64,000 nt of DNA from positions 744,001-808,000 of the forward strand of contig CAVRIR010000003.1 in the NCBI GenBank assembly GCA_963721305.1, in the 5' to 3' direction. Positions 51,231 through 60,761 of this stretch are shown here, one piece after another. Under the pieces are notes generated by a model. That model saw only the letters and a program-made list of their open reading frames with translations. It had not been told where the DNA came from and did not search any database. A program made the position numbers and the translations under genes. How positions within the stretch are numbered: the first letter of the stretch is position 1; every line of letters starts with the position of its first letter. Origin of the DNA: DATAES01 sp963721305 (GTDB lineage Bacteria > Actinomycetota > Acidimicrobiia > Acidimicrobiales > JACDCH01).

Positions 51231-51850
51231 CAGGTCGAACCTATCTCCGCTTGGGTGCTGCGAGCGGTCCGGCCCGCTCGCAGCGCGTCACGCGCGAGCG
51301 GGATGTAGAGCAGTGCGGCGTACCAACTGAAGATCACCCCGGGGATGGCGAAGCACCACGCGGCGAAACCGCAGAAGCCGGCATAGGGCGCGGTCGAGTG
51401 CGAGCCGAGGAACAGCGGGAAGGCGAACATGTTGGCGAACGTCCCCGCCTTCCCGTACCAGGTGACATCGATGCGCTTGGCGCCCATCGCCGCGAGCGTG
51501 AGCGTGGCGCCGGCGACGAGGATCTCGCGGATCAGCACCGCCCATGCGAACCACACCGGAACGGAACCGTCGATGAGGATCGCGGTGATGCCGACGAAGA
51601 ACAGCAGGCGGTCCGCGATCGGGTCGAGGACCTTGCCGAGGTTGGACGCCTGGTTGAAGTGGCGCGCGATGTAGCCGTCGGCGAAGTCGGTCGCGCCGAG
51701 CAGGCCGAGCAACCACGCGGCCGCGGCGCGGTTCTCCTCGTGGAAGAGCAGCCACAGGAACACGGGCAGGCAGAGCAGCCGAAGCACCGTGATGACGTTG
51801 GGGATCGTCAGCACTCTGTCTGCGGTGCTGTTGTCCGCGTCCCCCTTCAC
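51230..51850 (-). CDS. CDP-alcohol phosphatidyltransferase (PgsA-like)
   Basis: 206 residues from GTG 51850. The complete CDP-alcohol motif D-x2-DG-x2-AR-x8-G-x3-D-x3-D is visible as DFADGYIARHFNQASNLGKV, LDPIAD. About five membrane helices. It makes phosphatidylglycerol-phosphate or a related phospholipid head group. The overlap with the guanylyltransferase fusion gene hints at mannolipid/phospholipid assembly, an inference. Confidence 0.88.
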   Translation of the reverse strand: MKGDADNSTADRVLTIPNVITVLRLLCLPVFLWLLFHEENRAAAAWLLGLLGATDFADGYIARHFNQASNLGKVLDPIADRLLFFVGITAILIDGSVPVWFAWAVLIREILVAGATLTLAAMGAKRIDVTWYGKAGTFANMFAFPLFLGSHSTAPYAGFCGFAAWCFAIPGVIFSWYAALLYIPLARDALRAGRTARSTQAEIGST

Positions 51851-51876
51851 GGGCCGAAGCCTACGATGCCGCCCTG

Positions 51877-52272
51877 ATGCCGACGATCTTCACCCGCATC
51901 ATCGACGGCGAGCTGCCCGGGCGGTTCGTGCACCGCGACGACCGATGTGTCGCGTTCCTGTCGATAGCCCCGATCCGGCCCGGCCACACGCTCGTCGTGC
52001 CGATCGCAGAGGTCGATCACTGGGTCGACCTCGATCCCGATCTCGCCGGACATCTCATGAGGGTGGCTCACCGCGTCGGCCAGGCGCAGATGGCCGCGTT
52101 CTCGCCTGCGCGCATCGGGCTGATCATCGCGGGTATGGAGGTGCCGCACGCACACATCCACCTCGTGCCGATCGACCGCGAGTCAGACCTGCACTTCGAG
52201 AACGCCGACCAGAACGCGAGCCCCGACGACCTCGACGCCGCTGCGGACCGGCTGCGGGCGCAGCTGTCCTAG
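51877..52272 (+). CDS. HIT-family nucleotide-binding protein
   Basis: 131 residues starting MPTIFTRIIDGELPGRFVHR. The histidine triad is intact as HAHIHLVP, with catalytic His in the middle. HIT proteins hydrolyse nucleoside phosphoramidates or dinucleotides. It is divergent from the phosphatidyltransferase gene and converges on the DUF2079 gene with a four-base overlap. Confidence 0.92.
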   Translation: MPTIFTRIIDGELPGRFVHRDDRCVAFLSIAPIRPGHTLVVPIAEVDHWVDLDPDLAGHLMRVAHRVGQAQMAAFSPARIGLIIAGMEVPHAHIHLVPIDRESDLHFENADQNASPDDLDAAADRLRAQLS

Positions 52273-53768
52273 CCCTGGTCGGGCTCCGAGGTCGACAGCT
52301 CGGTGTAGACCCGCACTCCCTGCTGGTCGGACACGAGCACGAATTGGTGCACGGCCATGCCGGCGCCGAACGTGCGCCACTGGTCGGCGCTCCAGTTGAC
52401 GACGGTCTCGTCGACGATCACCCGGCTCACGTCCCGAGTCGCTGTGGCCGCGTTGGGTTGCGCGTCGAGCACGTAGAGCTTGCGCCGTTCCGCCATCAAC
52501 GACACGAGGTCAGGTGACGCCCGCACCGCCGTGTCGTCGCCGACCAGCTTCACGGCGTCGTGGCGGGCTTGGTCGGTGACGTCCTCTCTCCCCCACTCCC
52601 ACGGCCGTTGATAGGGCGAGTTGACCGCGTCGATGCAGAAGAAGCCGATGGCGGCCACGGAGAGCGCGATGAGGACGCGTCGGTCCACGAGGATCTTGTC
52701 GATCGATGGTCGCCCCATGCGGTTGAGCGCGAACGCGGCGGCGACGAACGCGAACACGGTGAGAGGCAGACCGAACTCGTTCGTGCCGTTGCCCCGCAGG
52801 TTCACGTCCGCGACCAGGAACAGGGCGGTCAATCCCATCGCCGGGATCAGGTAGCGCGGCGCCAGCACGGGCAGGAACAGCAGGGGCGCGAGCAGGCCGA
52901 CGATCAGCCGCACGTTGTCCTCGTCGAGCAGGTCGCCGAGCACATGGTTCGGATGGACGATCATCCCACCGGCGATTGAGAACGCGTTCGAGCCGTAGGC
53001 GCGGAACGCGCCCGGCGCGATGAAACCGGTGCTGCCGAAGCGCGGCTCGAGGATGAGCACGGCGACGATCGCCCAGCCGAGGCCGAACACGACGATCAGC
53101 GTTCCGGGCGCACGGTCGCCGAGGATGAAGACGAGTACGCCGATGCCCGCGATGACGAGGCCGAGCTCCGCGCTCCAGATGAGCGTCGCGAGGCTCCACA
53201 GGAAGAAGTACCCCCACTGCTTGCGCAGCGCGGTGTAGGTCGCGGCGAGCAGCGGGGCCACCGCGACCGCCGTCGGGTGGAAGTCGGCGAGGTTCAGGTT
53301 GTTGATGGTCGGTGACGCGCCGTAGGCGACGATCAGCGCGAGCGCAGCGCCCGCTCGCAGGTCGGCGACACGTCGGGCGATCCGCCACAGCGGTACGACG
53401 CCGAACGCCAGGCCGGCCGCTTGCAGGGCGAGCAGCGTGGGGATGGTCGGCAGGACGCGCGCGGCCCAGCCGACGGGGTACATGCCGATCGGCAGGTGCT
53501 GCGCCAGCAGGTTGGTGCCGGTGACGGTCAGATCCGGCGTGTGGCCGTGAGCGATGAGCCACGCGCCCTGTGCGGCCGCGGCGAGGTCGGCGCCGACATC
53601 GACGCTTCGGACTTTCGCCTCGGCCAGCGTGAAGTACAGGAGGAACAGCACCGAAGCCGCGATCCACGGGAAGTAGCGGTCCGTCGACTCGCTCTCGAGG
53701 CGCGCTCCCCAGCGCAACCACTGGCTCTCGAGCCGCCGGCGCCAGTCCGGCCGTGGCCGCGTGCTCAA
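52269..53768 (-). CDS. DUF2079 multi-pass membrane protein
   Basis: About 499 residues from TTG 53768, which overlaps the upstream stop (TTGA); no ATG is available nearby. Around ten hydrophobic helices begin at ~residue 36 (YFPWIAASVLFLLYFTLAEA). DUF2079 hallmarks include TNLLAQHLPIGMYPVGWAAR and NNLNLADFHPTAVAVAPLLA. DUF2079 is a GT-C-like membrane family of unknown function, possibly a glycosyltransferase using polyprenyl donors. The C-terminus is a soluble domain (~residues 410-499). Confidence 0.82.
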   Translation of the reverse strand: MSTRPRPDWRRRLESQWLRWGARLESESTDRYFPWIAASVLFLLYFTLAEAKVRSVDVGADLAAAAQGAWLIAHGHTPDLTVTGTNLLAQHLPIGMYPVGWAARVLPTIPTLLALQAAGLAFGVVPLWRIARRVADLRAGAALALIVAYGASPTINNLNLADFHPTAVAVAPLLAATYTALRKQWGYFFLWSLATLIWSAELGLVIAGIGVLVFILGDRAPGTLIVVFGLGWAIVAVLILEPRFGSTGFIAPGAFRAYGSNAFSIAGGMIVHPNHVLGDLLDEDNVRLIVGLLAPLLFLPVLAPRYLIPAMGLTALFLVADVNLRGNGTNEFGLPLTVFAFVAAAFALNRMGRPSIDKILVDRRVLIALSVAAIGFFCIDAVNSPYQRPWEWGREDVTDQARHDAVKLVGDDTAVRASPDLVSLMAERRKLYVLDAQPNAATATRDVSRVIVDETVVNWSADQWRTFGAGMAVHQFVLVSDQQGVRVYTELSTSEPDQG

Positions 53769-54481
53769 AGCAGGCGGTCCGCTACCGGGTCGAAGGGCTG
53801 GGCGAGCTCGGCGCCCTTCGACCGCGCGTTGTTCACCGCGGTGCTGACGGGATGGAGCGCGATCAGCGACGCCGGCGCGGGCACGAGCAGCTGGCCGAGG
53901 GCCTCGAGATCGGCGTTCTCCGGATCGAGCCACTCCGCCCAAGCGCTCGGCGGCAGCATCACCGGCATGCGGTCATGGATCTCGGCGACCTTCTCGTTCG
54001 GCTGGCCGGTGATGATCGTGCAGCTGCGGATGAGGTCACTGTCCGTGGCGTCTTCGGTGTCCTTCGGGCGCCACACCTCCCAGAGGCCGGCGAACGCCAT
54101 CGGCTCGCCGTCGGCGCGGTGGATGAAGTACGGCTGCTTGGCCTTCTCGCCGGGGACCTTCTTCCACTCGTAGAAGCCGTCCGCCGGGATGATGCAGCGC
54201 CGCTTCTTCAGCGCGTGCTTGTAGGCGTTCTTCTCCGCCACGGTCTCGGCACGGGCGTTGATCATCTTGTTGCCCGCACTCGGATCCTTCGCCCAGAACG
54301 GGATGAGGCCCCAGTGGAAGGTGTCGAGCCGGCGGATCCCGCCGGACTCGACCACGACGTAGACGTCGTTGCTCGGCGCGACGTTGTAGCTCGGCTCGAG
54401 CGCGGACTCTTCCACCTTCTGGACGTCGAAGTACCGGGCCAGTTCATCCGGCGGCGAGGACGACACGAAGCGTCCGCACAT
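53765..54481 (-). CDS. SOS response-associated peptidase (HMCES/YedK)
   Basis: 238 residues starting MCGRFVSSSPPDELARYFDV. Cys2 becomes the N-terminal residue after Met removal and crosslinks abasic sites. Family segments PSYNVAPSNDVYVV, GNKMINARAETVAEKNAYKH, RRCIIPADGFYEWKK and the catalytic His of EIHDRMPVMLP are intact. It protects single-stranded abasic DNA. Its stop overlaps the DUF2079 start. Confidence 0.95.
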   Translation of the reverse strand: MCGRFVSSSPPDELARYFDVQKVEESALEPSYNVAPSNDVYVVVESGGIRRLDTFHWGLIPFWAKDPSAGNKMINARAETVAEKNAYKHALKKRRCIIPADGFYEWKKVPGEKAKQPYFIHRADGEPMAFAGLWEVWRPKDTEDATDSDLIRSCTIITGQPNEKVAEIHDRMPVMLPPSAWAEWLDPENADLEALGQLLVPAPASLIALHPVSTAVNNARSKGAELAQPFDPVADRLL

Positions 54482-54503
54482 CGAGGCGACGCTACTGGAC
54501 GGG

Positions 54504-55412
54504 TCAGGACAGGACGCGCTGCTTGAAGCCGCGAATGCCCAGGGTCAGGAACAGGGCGCAGAACAGCAGAAGCATCGGATACACGACATAGAGGTGCATG
54601 TGGCTGGCGTTGGTGACGGCGCCGCGGAAACCCTCGTTGACGTAGATCAGCGGGTTCACGAGCACCAGGGTCTGCAGCCACGGGAACCCGGCGACCTTGA
54701 CCGGGGCGAGCGTCGTCCAGGCGTAGTACGTGCCGCCGAGGAAGGTGATCGGCAGCACGATGAAGCCGAACATCAGGCCCAGGTTGCGGGGCTCGAACTT
54801 GGTGCCGAGGAACAGCCCGAGCGCAGCGAACGCCACGCACGCCGGGATGATGACGCTGAGCAGCACCAGCCAGTGGAAGTGGAGGTGCGCGTGCACGCCG
54901 CTGGCGTGCACCACTGCGGCGATGGGGAAGACGATGAGTGCGGCGAGGACGCCCTGCGCGGCGCCGGAGACGACCTTCGCGACGGCAACGAGCCACACCG
55001 GGCACGGCGCCTGCACGCGGTCCTCGATCTCGCGCGTGAACCCGAACTCTTGCGACAGGGTCATGGCCACGGCCTGGATGCCCTGGAACATGATCGAGAT
55101 GCCGACGACGCCGGCGACGAGCACGGTGGCGAACGCCGACTCGCCGGCGCGTCCGCCGCCGCTGCCGACGCCCTGACCGATGGTCGGGAACACGTACAGG
55201 AAGACGAAGACCAGCAGGAACGGCTGAACGAGCGTGCGAGTGATGAACTCGCCGAGGTTCTTGCGCAGGACGACGAGGTCGCGCTGGATCAGCGCGACGA
55301 ACGCGGCGCGGCTGGCCTGGGTGACCGGCCGGACCTCGGCGGTGATGTGGCGGCGAGCGGCGCCTGCGCCCCGTTCGTCCGGCGCGGTCTGCTCGGTCGT
55401 GACGGTAGCCAT
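54504..55412 (-). CDS. ABC-2 type transporter permease
   Basis: 302 residues with six hydrophobic helices from ~63 to the end (FLLVFVFLYVFPTIGQGVGS; VVHASGVHAHLHFHWLVLLS; FLGGTYYAWTTLAPVKVAGF). The N-terminal 40 residues are soluble. DrrB/NodJ-type export permease paired with the ATPase encoded immediately upstream. TGATG overlap between the two genes. The exported compound (drug, lipid or polysaccharide) is unknown. Confidence 0.9.
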   Translation of the reverse strand: MATVTTEQTAPDERGAGAARRHITAEVRPVTQASRAAFVALIQRDLVVLRKNLGEFITRTLVQPFLLVFVFLYVFPTIGQGVGSGGGRAGESAFATVLVAGVVGISIMFQGIQAVAMTLSQEFGFTREIEDRVQAPCPVWLVAVAKVVSGAAQGVLAALIVFPIAAVVHASGVHAHLHFHWLVLLSVIIPACVAFAALGLFLGTKFEPRNLGLMFGFIVLPITFLGGTYYAWTTLAPVKVAGFPWLQTLVLVNPLIYVNEGFRGAVTNASHMHLYVVYPMLLLFCALFLTLGIRGFKQRVLS

Positions 55413-56368
55413 CAGTCGCGCAGCTCCTTGCCTGTCAGGTTGATGAACACGGTCTCGAGGCTCGGCTCGGCGATCGACAGGTCGGCGATCTCGAAACCGC
55501 CCTTGTCGACGACGTTGATGACGCGCGGCAGCAGGCTCGGACCAGTCGCCATGTGCACCTCGACCCCGCCGTCGATGGTGCGTACCCGCCGGACGCCTTC
55601 GAGCTCGCGGTTGAGCAGTTCGGCGAGCGCTTCGCTGTCACCATCGGACTTCACGGTGACGATCGTGTCCGCCCCGACCGTCTGCTTGAGCGCCGTCGGC
55701 GTTTCGAGGGCGAGGATGCGGCCGTGGTCCATGATCGCCACGCGGTCGCAGAGCTGGTCCGCCTCTTCCATGTAGTGCGTGGTCAGCAGGATCGTCTGAC
55801 CCTCGTCGTTCAGCTCGGTGAGGATGTCCCACAGCGCGAGCCGGCTCTGGGGGTCGAGACCGGCCGTGGGCTCGTCCATGAACAGCACGGCCGGACGGTG
55901 GAAGATCGACCTCGCCACCATCAGCCGCTGCGCCATGCCTCCCGACAGCGCGTAGACCGACGCCTTCGCCCACTTGGTGAGGTGGAACTTCTCGAGCAGC
56001 TCGTCGGCCGTCGCCCGGCTCTCTTTGCCCGGAATGCCGAACAACCGCCCGTGGAAGTACAGGTTCTCCCACACGTTGAGCTGCCGATCGAGCGTGTTGG
56101 TCTGCGAGACCACCCCGATCAGCTGCTTCGCGACCGCGGGATGGGCGACGACGTCGATGCCGCCGACGAACGCCTGACCGCTGGTCGGGATCACCCGCGT
56201 CGTGAGCATGCCCGCCGTCGTCGTCTTGCCCGCGCCGTTCGGTCCGAGCAGGCCGAAGATCTCGCCGGTGTAGACCTCGAGGTCGAGTGCGTCGACGGCC
56301 TTGAAATCGGTGCCCGCGTAGACCTTGGTGAGGTCGACGGTGCGGATGATCGCATCCGCTTCCGTCAT
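55412..56368 (-). CDS. ABC-2 type transporter ATPase (DrrA-like)
   Basis: 318 residues from ATG 56368; GTG 56398 would add ten residues. Walker A GPNGAGKTT, Q-loop region VVSQTNTLDRQLNVWENLYF, signature LSGGMAQRLMVARSIF, Walker B VLFMDEPTAGLDPQSRL and H-loop LLTTHYMEEADQLCD are canonical. The C-terminal ~90 residues are the DrrA-type accessory domain (ADTIVTVKSDGDSEALAELL). It energises the permease encoded downstream. Confidence 0.93.
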   Translation of the reverse strand: MTEADAIIRTVDLTKVYAGTDFKAVDALDLEVYTGEIFGLLGPNGAGKTTTAGMLTTRVIPTSGQAFVGGIDVVAHPAVAKQLIGVVSQTNTLDRQLNVWENLYFHGRLFGIPGKESRATADELLEKFHLTKWAKASVYALSGGMAQRLMVARSIFHRPAVLFMDEPTAGLDPQSRLALWDILTELNDEGQTILLTTHYMEEADQLCDRVAIMDHGRILALETPTALKQTVGADTIVTVKSDGDSEALAELLNRELEGVRRVRTIDGGVEVHMATGPSLLPRVINVVDKGGFEIADLSIAEPSLETVFINLTGKELRD

Positions 56369-56461
56369 CTCGACCGTCTCGGTTTGCGTCACCGTCACGG
56401 ATGTGGAGGCTAGCGGGGGCGTGCGACAAACTTCAGCGCACTCGACGACCGGGGGACGTTC

Positions 56462-57595
56462 TTGAGCGAGACAGCGGGACAGGTGCCGACGGAGCTGCAG
56501 CGGTCGAGTCGGGACCCCGATGTGCTGCGTGAACAGCTGCAGAGATGGCTGGGCGTCCAGCTGCCCGCCGACGCGTCGCCGCAGGTCACGGAGCTGGCGC
56601 CGACCTCGGCGAACGGGCTGTCGAGTGACACGATCCTGCTGACGGCGGAGTGGGACGACGGGGCGCGAGTCCAGGGCCACGAGCTCGTCGCCCGCATCGC
56701 GCCCCGTGCGGCCGATGTCCCGGTCTTCCCGTCCTACGACCTCGAGCGCCAGTTCCGCGTGATCGCCGACGTGGGGCGGTTGTCTTCGGTCCCGGTGCCG
56801 AAGCTGTACTGGTCGGAACCCGAGGACCAGCACGTGGGCGCGCCGTTCTTCGTCATGGGCCGGGTCGACGGCGTCGTCCCGCCTGACCTCATGCCCTACA
56901 CGTTCGGGGACAACTGGCTCTACGACGCGCCGGCGTCGTCACGACAGGCCTTGCAATCCGCCACGGTCGAGGTGCTGGCCGAACTGCACGGCATCGACGA
57001 TTCCCAAGCGACGTTCTCGTACCTCGAGTTCACCGAGCAGGGCGGTACGCCCCTGCGCCGTCACGTCGCCCACACCCGCGCCTGGTACGAGTGGGTGGCC
57101 GAGGAATCCGGTCGCTCCCCTGTCATCGACCGCGCCTTCGCGTGGCTCGAGAACCATTGGCCTTCATCCGAGGGAGACGCGGTCGTGAGCTGGGGCGACT
57201 CGCGCGTGGGCAACATCCTGTACCGGGACTTCGCGCCCGTGGCGGTGCTCGACTGGGAGATGGCCGGGATCGGCCCGCGCGAGCTCGACGTGGCGTGGCT
57301 CGTGTACAGCCAGAGCGTGTTCCAGGACATCGCCCGGTCGATGGGACTGCCGGGCCTTCCCGATTTCCTTCGCCCCAACGACGTGTGTGCGGCATACGAA
57401 CGGCTGACGGGCTACGCGCCGCGCGACCTCGAGTTCTTCGGCACGTACGCAGCGTTGCAATGGGCGATCGTGTTCGTCCGCACCGCGCGCCGGTCTGTCC
57501 ATTTCGGCGAGCGCGAGATGCCGGACGAGCTCGACGAGGTCATCGTCAATCGCGACGGCATCGAATCGATGCTGCACGGCACCTACTGGAGCTAG
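56462..57595 (+). CDS. Aminoglycoside-phosphotransferase-fold kinase (Rv3168-like)
   Basis: 377 residues from TTG 56462. Kinase-like fold: ANGLSSDTILLTAEWDD, FFVMGRVDGVVPPDLMPYTF, and the catalytic/metal loops VVSWGDSRVGNILYRDF and VAVLDWEMAGIGPRELDVAW. The usual HGD is WGD, as I recall in mycobacterial Rv3168. The family includes acyl-CoA-dehydrogenase-10-associated kinases; antibiotic modification is unlikely. The gene following after 9 bp is Rv3169-like, so the pair is conserved. Confidence 0.83.
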   Translation: MSETAGQVPTELQRSSRDPDVLREQLQRWLGVQLPADASPQVTELAPTSANGLSSDTILLTAEWDDGARVQGHELVARIAPRAADVPVFPSYDLERQFRVIADVGRLSSVPVPKLYWSEPEDQHVGAPFFVMGRVDGVVPPDLMPYTFGDNWLYDAPASSRQALQSATVEVLAELHGIDDSQATFSYLEFTEQGGTPLRRHVAHTRAWYEWVAEESGRSPVIDRAFAWLENHWPSSEGDAVVSWGDSRVGNILYRDFAPVAVLDWEMAGIGPRELDVAWLVYSQSVFQDIARSMGLPGLPDFLRPNDVCAAYERLTGYAPRDLEFFGTYAALQWAIVFVRTARRSVHFGEREMPDELDEVIVNRDGIESMLHGTYWS

Positions 57596-57604
57596 GAGTC
57601 CGCC

Positions 57605-58712
57605 ATGTTGCCCGTACCGCTCGACGAGTACCCGATCCACCAGGCCCCGGTCTCGATGCGGTACGTGCCCACGAGTGATCGCAACTTCTACGACCGCTGC
57701 TACTTCAACGCGCACGATCGCACCGGCGACATCTTCCTGGTGACCGGGCTCGGTGTGTATCCGAACCTCGGCGTCATCGACGCGTACGCGACGGTGCGCA
57801 AGGGCGATCACCAGTGGGCGATCCGCATGTCCGACGCGCTGACGGACCGCAGCATGGACGTGGAGGTCGGTCCGTACCGCATCGAGGTGCAGGAGCCGTT
57901 GCAGCGTGTTCGCCTGCTCTGCGACGGATCCGACCACGGCATCGGCTTCGACCTCACCTGGGAAGGCTCGTTCGCCGCGGTGATGGAGCAGCACCACGTC
58001 ATGCGGACGGGACCGCGAGCAATCCTCGACGCGGCGCGGTTCGCGCAGGTGGGCACATGGGAGGGCGTCCTCGATGTCGGCGGCTCCGAGCACGTCGTGT
58101 CACCTGATCGCTGGGTCGGCACCCGGGACCGCTCGTGGGGCATCCGTCCGGTCGGCGAGGCCGAGCCGCCGGGCCGCAACGCCGACGAACCGCTCGAAGG
58201 CTTCTGGTGGCTGTACGTGCCGCTGCGATTCGACGACTTCGCCGTGGTGCTGATCGCCCAGGAGCTGCCCGACGGCTTCAGGACGCTCAACGACGCCAGC
58301 CGCATCTGGAGTGACGGGCGGGTCGAGCAGCTCGGCTGGCCCGAGGTCGAGATCCATTACCGCTCGGGCACCCGTCATCCGGAGCGCGCGGTGTTGCACC
58401 TGTCGAGCGCGGGGCGGCAAGCCGTTCGACATCGAGGTGGAGACGCTCGGTTCGGTCGTGCTCCATGTCGGCGCCGGTTACGGCGGCGACCCGGACTGGT
58501 CGCACGGGCAGTGGCGAGGCCGCGGCTTCGTCGAGGGCGCCGAGTACGACCTCAACGATCCCGCGATCGTCGCCCGCATCCCGTTCGGGGTGATCGACCA
58601 CGTGGCCCGGGCCACCTGTGATGGCGCCGAAGGCTGGGGTCTGTTCGAGCACGGCACCATGGGCCGCCACGATCCGTCCGGTTTCGCCGACTGGGGCTCC
58701 GTCGCGCCGTGA
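57605..58712 (+). CDS. Rv3169-like lipocalin-type protein (one apparent frameshift)
   Basis: ATG 57605 opens MLPVPLDEYPIHQAPVSMRY. The frame breaks near 58407-58413 and resumes as RGGKPFDIEVETLGSVVLHV to TGA 58712; one CG restores ~369 residues. Conserved-looking blocks are VTGLGVYPNLGVIDAYATVR, RFAQVGTWEGVLDVGG, PDRWVGTRDRSWGIRPVGE and GAGYGGDPDWSHGQWRGRGF, beta-rich and like AttH/hydroxyneurosporene-synthase lipocalins. By memory it matches Rv3169, next to Rv3168 in mycobacteria. Function unknown; lipid binding or hydration is plausible. Confidence 0.75.
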
Positions 58713-58919
58713 CCGACTCGGGCGAGGTCCCGTGTGAAGAAATTGAACCTGAAGGAATCCGCCGACTGAACCATCCGGCGGGTCGGCCTCGACCGGTGTC
58801 TCGGTGGCTTGCGTGTGACCGTTGACGCCTTCTCAAGCGGTTCAGTCGGGAGTAGGGTCAGCGACACTGCATGGGAGCCCGATGGGCGCCTTCGGACGAT
58901 CAGCAGCAAGGGGTGGGAC

Positions 58920-59480
58920 ATGACGGCTACCGACACTCCCGTCAACAACGGCGTCAATGTCGAGGCGCTTCTCGGGGCCCGCGAAGCGCTCACCGGGGCG
59001 CCGGAGGCGGCGAAGTTCCAATGGCGGGCGACATGCGAGTGGCAGAACGGGACGCACAGCACTTCGGATGTCGAGGGGTTCTTCGGCCTCGGTGAGGAGC
59101 AGAGCCACCGCACGAAGTATTCGTTCGAGTGCGACCACCCCGAGGTGTTCGCCTCCGAGGACAATGGCGCGACGCCCGTCGAGTACGTCCTCGTCGGACT
59201 CGCCGGTTGCCTCACTGCCGGCGTCGCTGCCGTTGCCCAGAACCGCGAGATCCAGCTGCGCAAGGTGTCGGCCACGGTCGAAGGCGCCATGGACGTCCGC
59301 GGCATCCTCGGCGTCGACTCGGACGTTCGCAACGGGTTCAGCAGCATCAAGGTGACGTACGACATCGACGCCGACGCGACGCCGGACGAGATCCGGGCAC
59401 TGGTCGCACAGTCGCAGAAGCGGTCCGCCGTGTACGACGTCATCACGAATCCGACCGACGTCCAGGTCGAGGTCAAGTAG
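58920..59480 (+). CDS. OsmC-family protein
   Basis: 186 residues from ATG 58920 with AAGGGGTGGG upstream. Two Cys are present, one in YSFECDHPEVF and one in VLVGLAGCLTAGVAAVAQNR, as in OsmC/Ohr thiol peroxidases. The C-terminus SQKRSAVYDVITNPTDVQVE is typical of the OsmC rather than the Ohr branch. It would reduce organic hydroperoxides. The 207-bp region before it (58713-58919) must hold its promoter; no clear -35/-10 pair was found. Confidence 0.9.
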   Translation: MTATDTPVNNGVNVEALLGAREALTGAPEAAKFQWRATCEWQNGTHSTSDVEGFFGLGEEQSHRTKYSFECDHPEVFASEDNGATPVEYVLVGLAGCLTAGVAAVAQNREIQLRKVSATVEGAMDVRGILGVDSDVRNGFSSIKVTYDIDADATPDEIRALVAQSQKRSAVYDVITNPTDVQVEVK

Positions 59481-59522
59481 AGGCGCCTCCCAGCGCATCG
59501 CGTCGCTCGGGGGGAAATCGCG

Positions 59523-60761
59523 ATGCGCACCACAACTGTCGTCATCGGAGGAGGGCAGAACGGGCTGGCGACGAGCCAGCTGCTGTCCGACCGGTCGATC
59601 GACCACGTCGTCCTCGAACGGAACGAAGTCGCCAGCTCGTGGCGTACCGAACGTTGGGACTCGCTCCGGCTGCTGACGCCCAACTGGCAGTGCCGGCTAC
59701 CGGGCCACGAGTACGACGGCGACGACCCCGACGGGTTCATGACCGCGGCAGAAGTCGTCGACTTCCTCTCGGCGTATGCGAAGGCCGTGGCGGCGCCGGT
59801 CCAGACCGGTACGACGGTGACGTCGGTGCGCCGAAGGGACGACGGGTACGTCGTCGCCACCGACCAAGGTGAGTGGACGTGTTCGACCGTCGTGCTCGCG
59901 AGCGGCGCGTTCAGCAACCAACGGCTGCCCGACTTTGCCGAAGCGGTGCCCAAGTCGATCACGACCCTCGGATCCGTCGACTATCGCAATCCGGAGCAGC
60001 TTCCGGAAGGCCCCGTCATGGTCGTCGGCGCGTCCGCGACCGGCGTACAGATCGCGCACGAGGTCCACCGATCGGGCCGTCCGGTCACGATGGCCGTGGG
60101 CGAGCACGTGCGCGGCCCGAGGACGTACCGCGACCGCGACATCCATTGGTGGATGGACGTTGCCGGTGTTCTCGACGAGCGCTACGACGAGGTCGACGAC
60201 GTCATGCGTGCGCGCAACGTGCCGTCCATGCAACTGGCGGGCTCGCCCGAACGCTCGACGTTCGACCTCAACTCATTGACCGACAGCGGCGTGCAGCTCG
60301 TGGGTCGCTTTGCAACCATCCGTGACGGCCAGGCCTTGTTCTCGGGTTCCTTGCGGAACAAGTGCGAGCTCGCCGACCTGAAGCTCGGCCGGCTCCTCGA
60401 CACCATCGACGAGTGGGCGATGACGAGCGGCTTCGACGACTCCGTCCCGCCGCCGCATCGTTTTGAGCCGACCAGAGTGCCGGACCCGCCGACGCTGACG
60501 CTCGATCTGCGGTCGGGCGCGATCAAGACGATCATCTGGGCGACCGGGTTCCGTCCTGACTATCCGTGGCTCGACGTCGACGTGCTCGACGCGAAGGGGA
60601 TGGTGAAGCACGACGGCGGGGTGGTCGAGTCGCCTGGCATGTACCTGCTCGGTATGCCGTTCCTGCGTCGCCGGAAGTCGAGCTTCATGGACGGGGGCCG
60701 CGCCGACGCGGAGGACCTCGTGGCCGCGTTGTCGGCGCACCTGGCCCGCTCGGGGACATGA
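59523..60761 (+). CDS. FAD/NAD(P)-dependent monooxygenase or oxidoreductase
   Basis: 412 residues. FAD Rossmann motif VIGGGQNGLATSQLL at ~7-21, then SWRTERWDSLRLLTPNWQC typical of CzcO/YhiP-type flavin monooxygenases; a second nucleotide motif VVGASATGVQIAHEV lies at ~173-187, and ATGFRPDYPWLDV is the family C-terminal ATG motif. It probably hydroxylates or Baeyer-Villiger-oxidises a small molecule. Its stop overlaps the start of a methyltransferase gene (ATGA), so the two form an operon. Confidence 0.87.
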   Translation: MRTTTVVIGGGQNGLATSQLLSDRSIDHVVLERNEVASSWRTERWDSLRLLTPNWQCRLPGHEYDGDDPDGFMTAAEVVDFLSAYAKAVAAPVQTGTTVTSVRRRDDGYVVATDQGEWTCSTVVLASGAFSNQRLPDFAEAVPKSITTLGSVDYRNPEQLPEGPVMVVGASATGVQIAHEVHRSGRPVTMAVGEHVRGPRTYRDRDIHWWMDVAGVLDERYDEVDDVMRARNVPSMQLAGSPERSTFDLNSLTDSGVQLVGRFATIRDGQALFSGSLRNKCELADLKLGRLLDTIDEWAMTSGFDDSVPPPHRFEPTRVPDPPTLTLDLRSGAIKTIIWATGFRPDYPWLDVDVLDAKGMVKHDGGVVESPGMYLLGMPFLRRRKSSFMDGGRADAEDLVAALSAHLARSGT

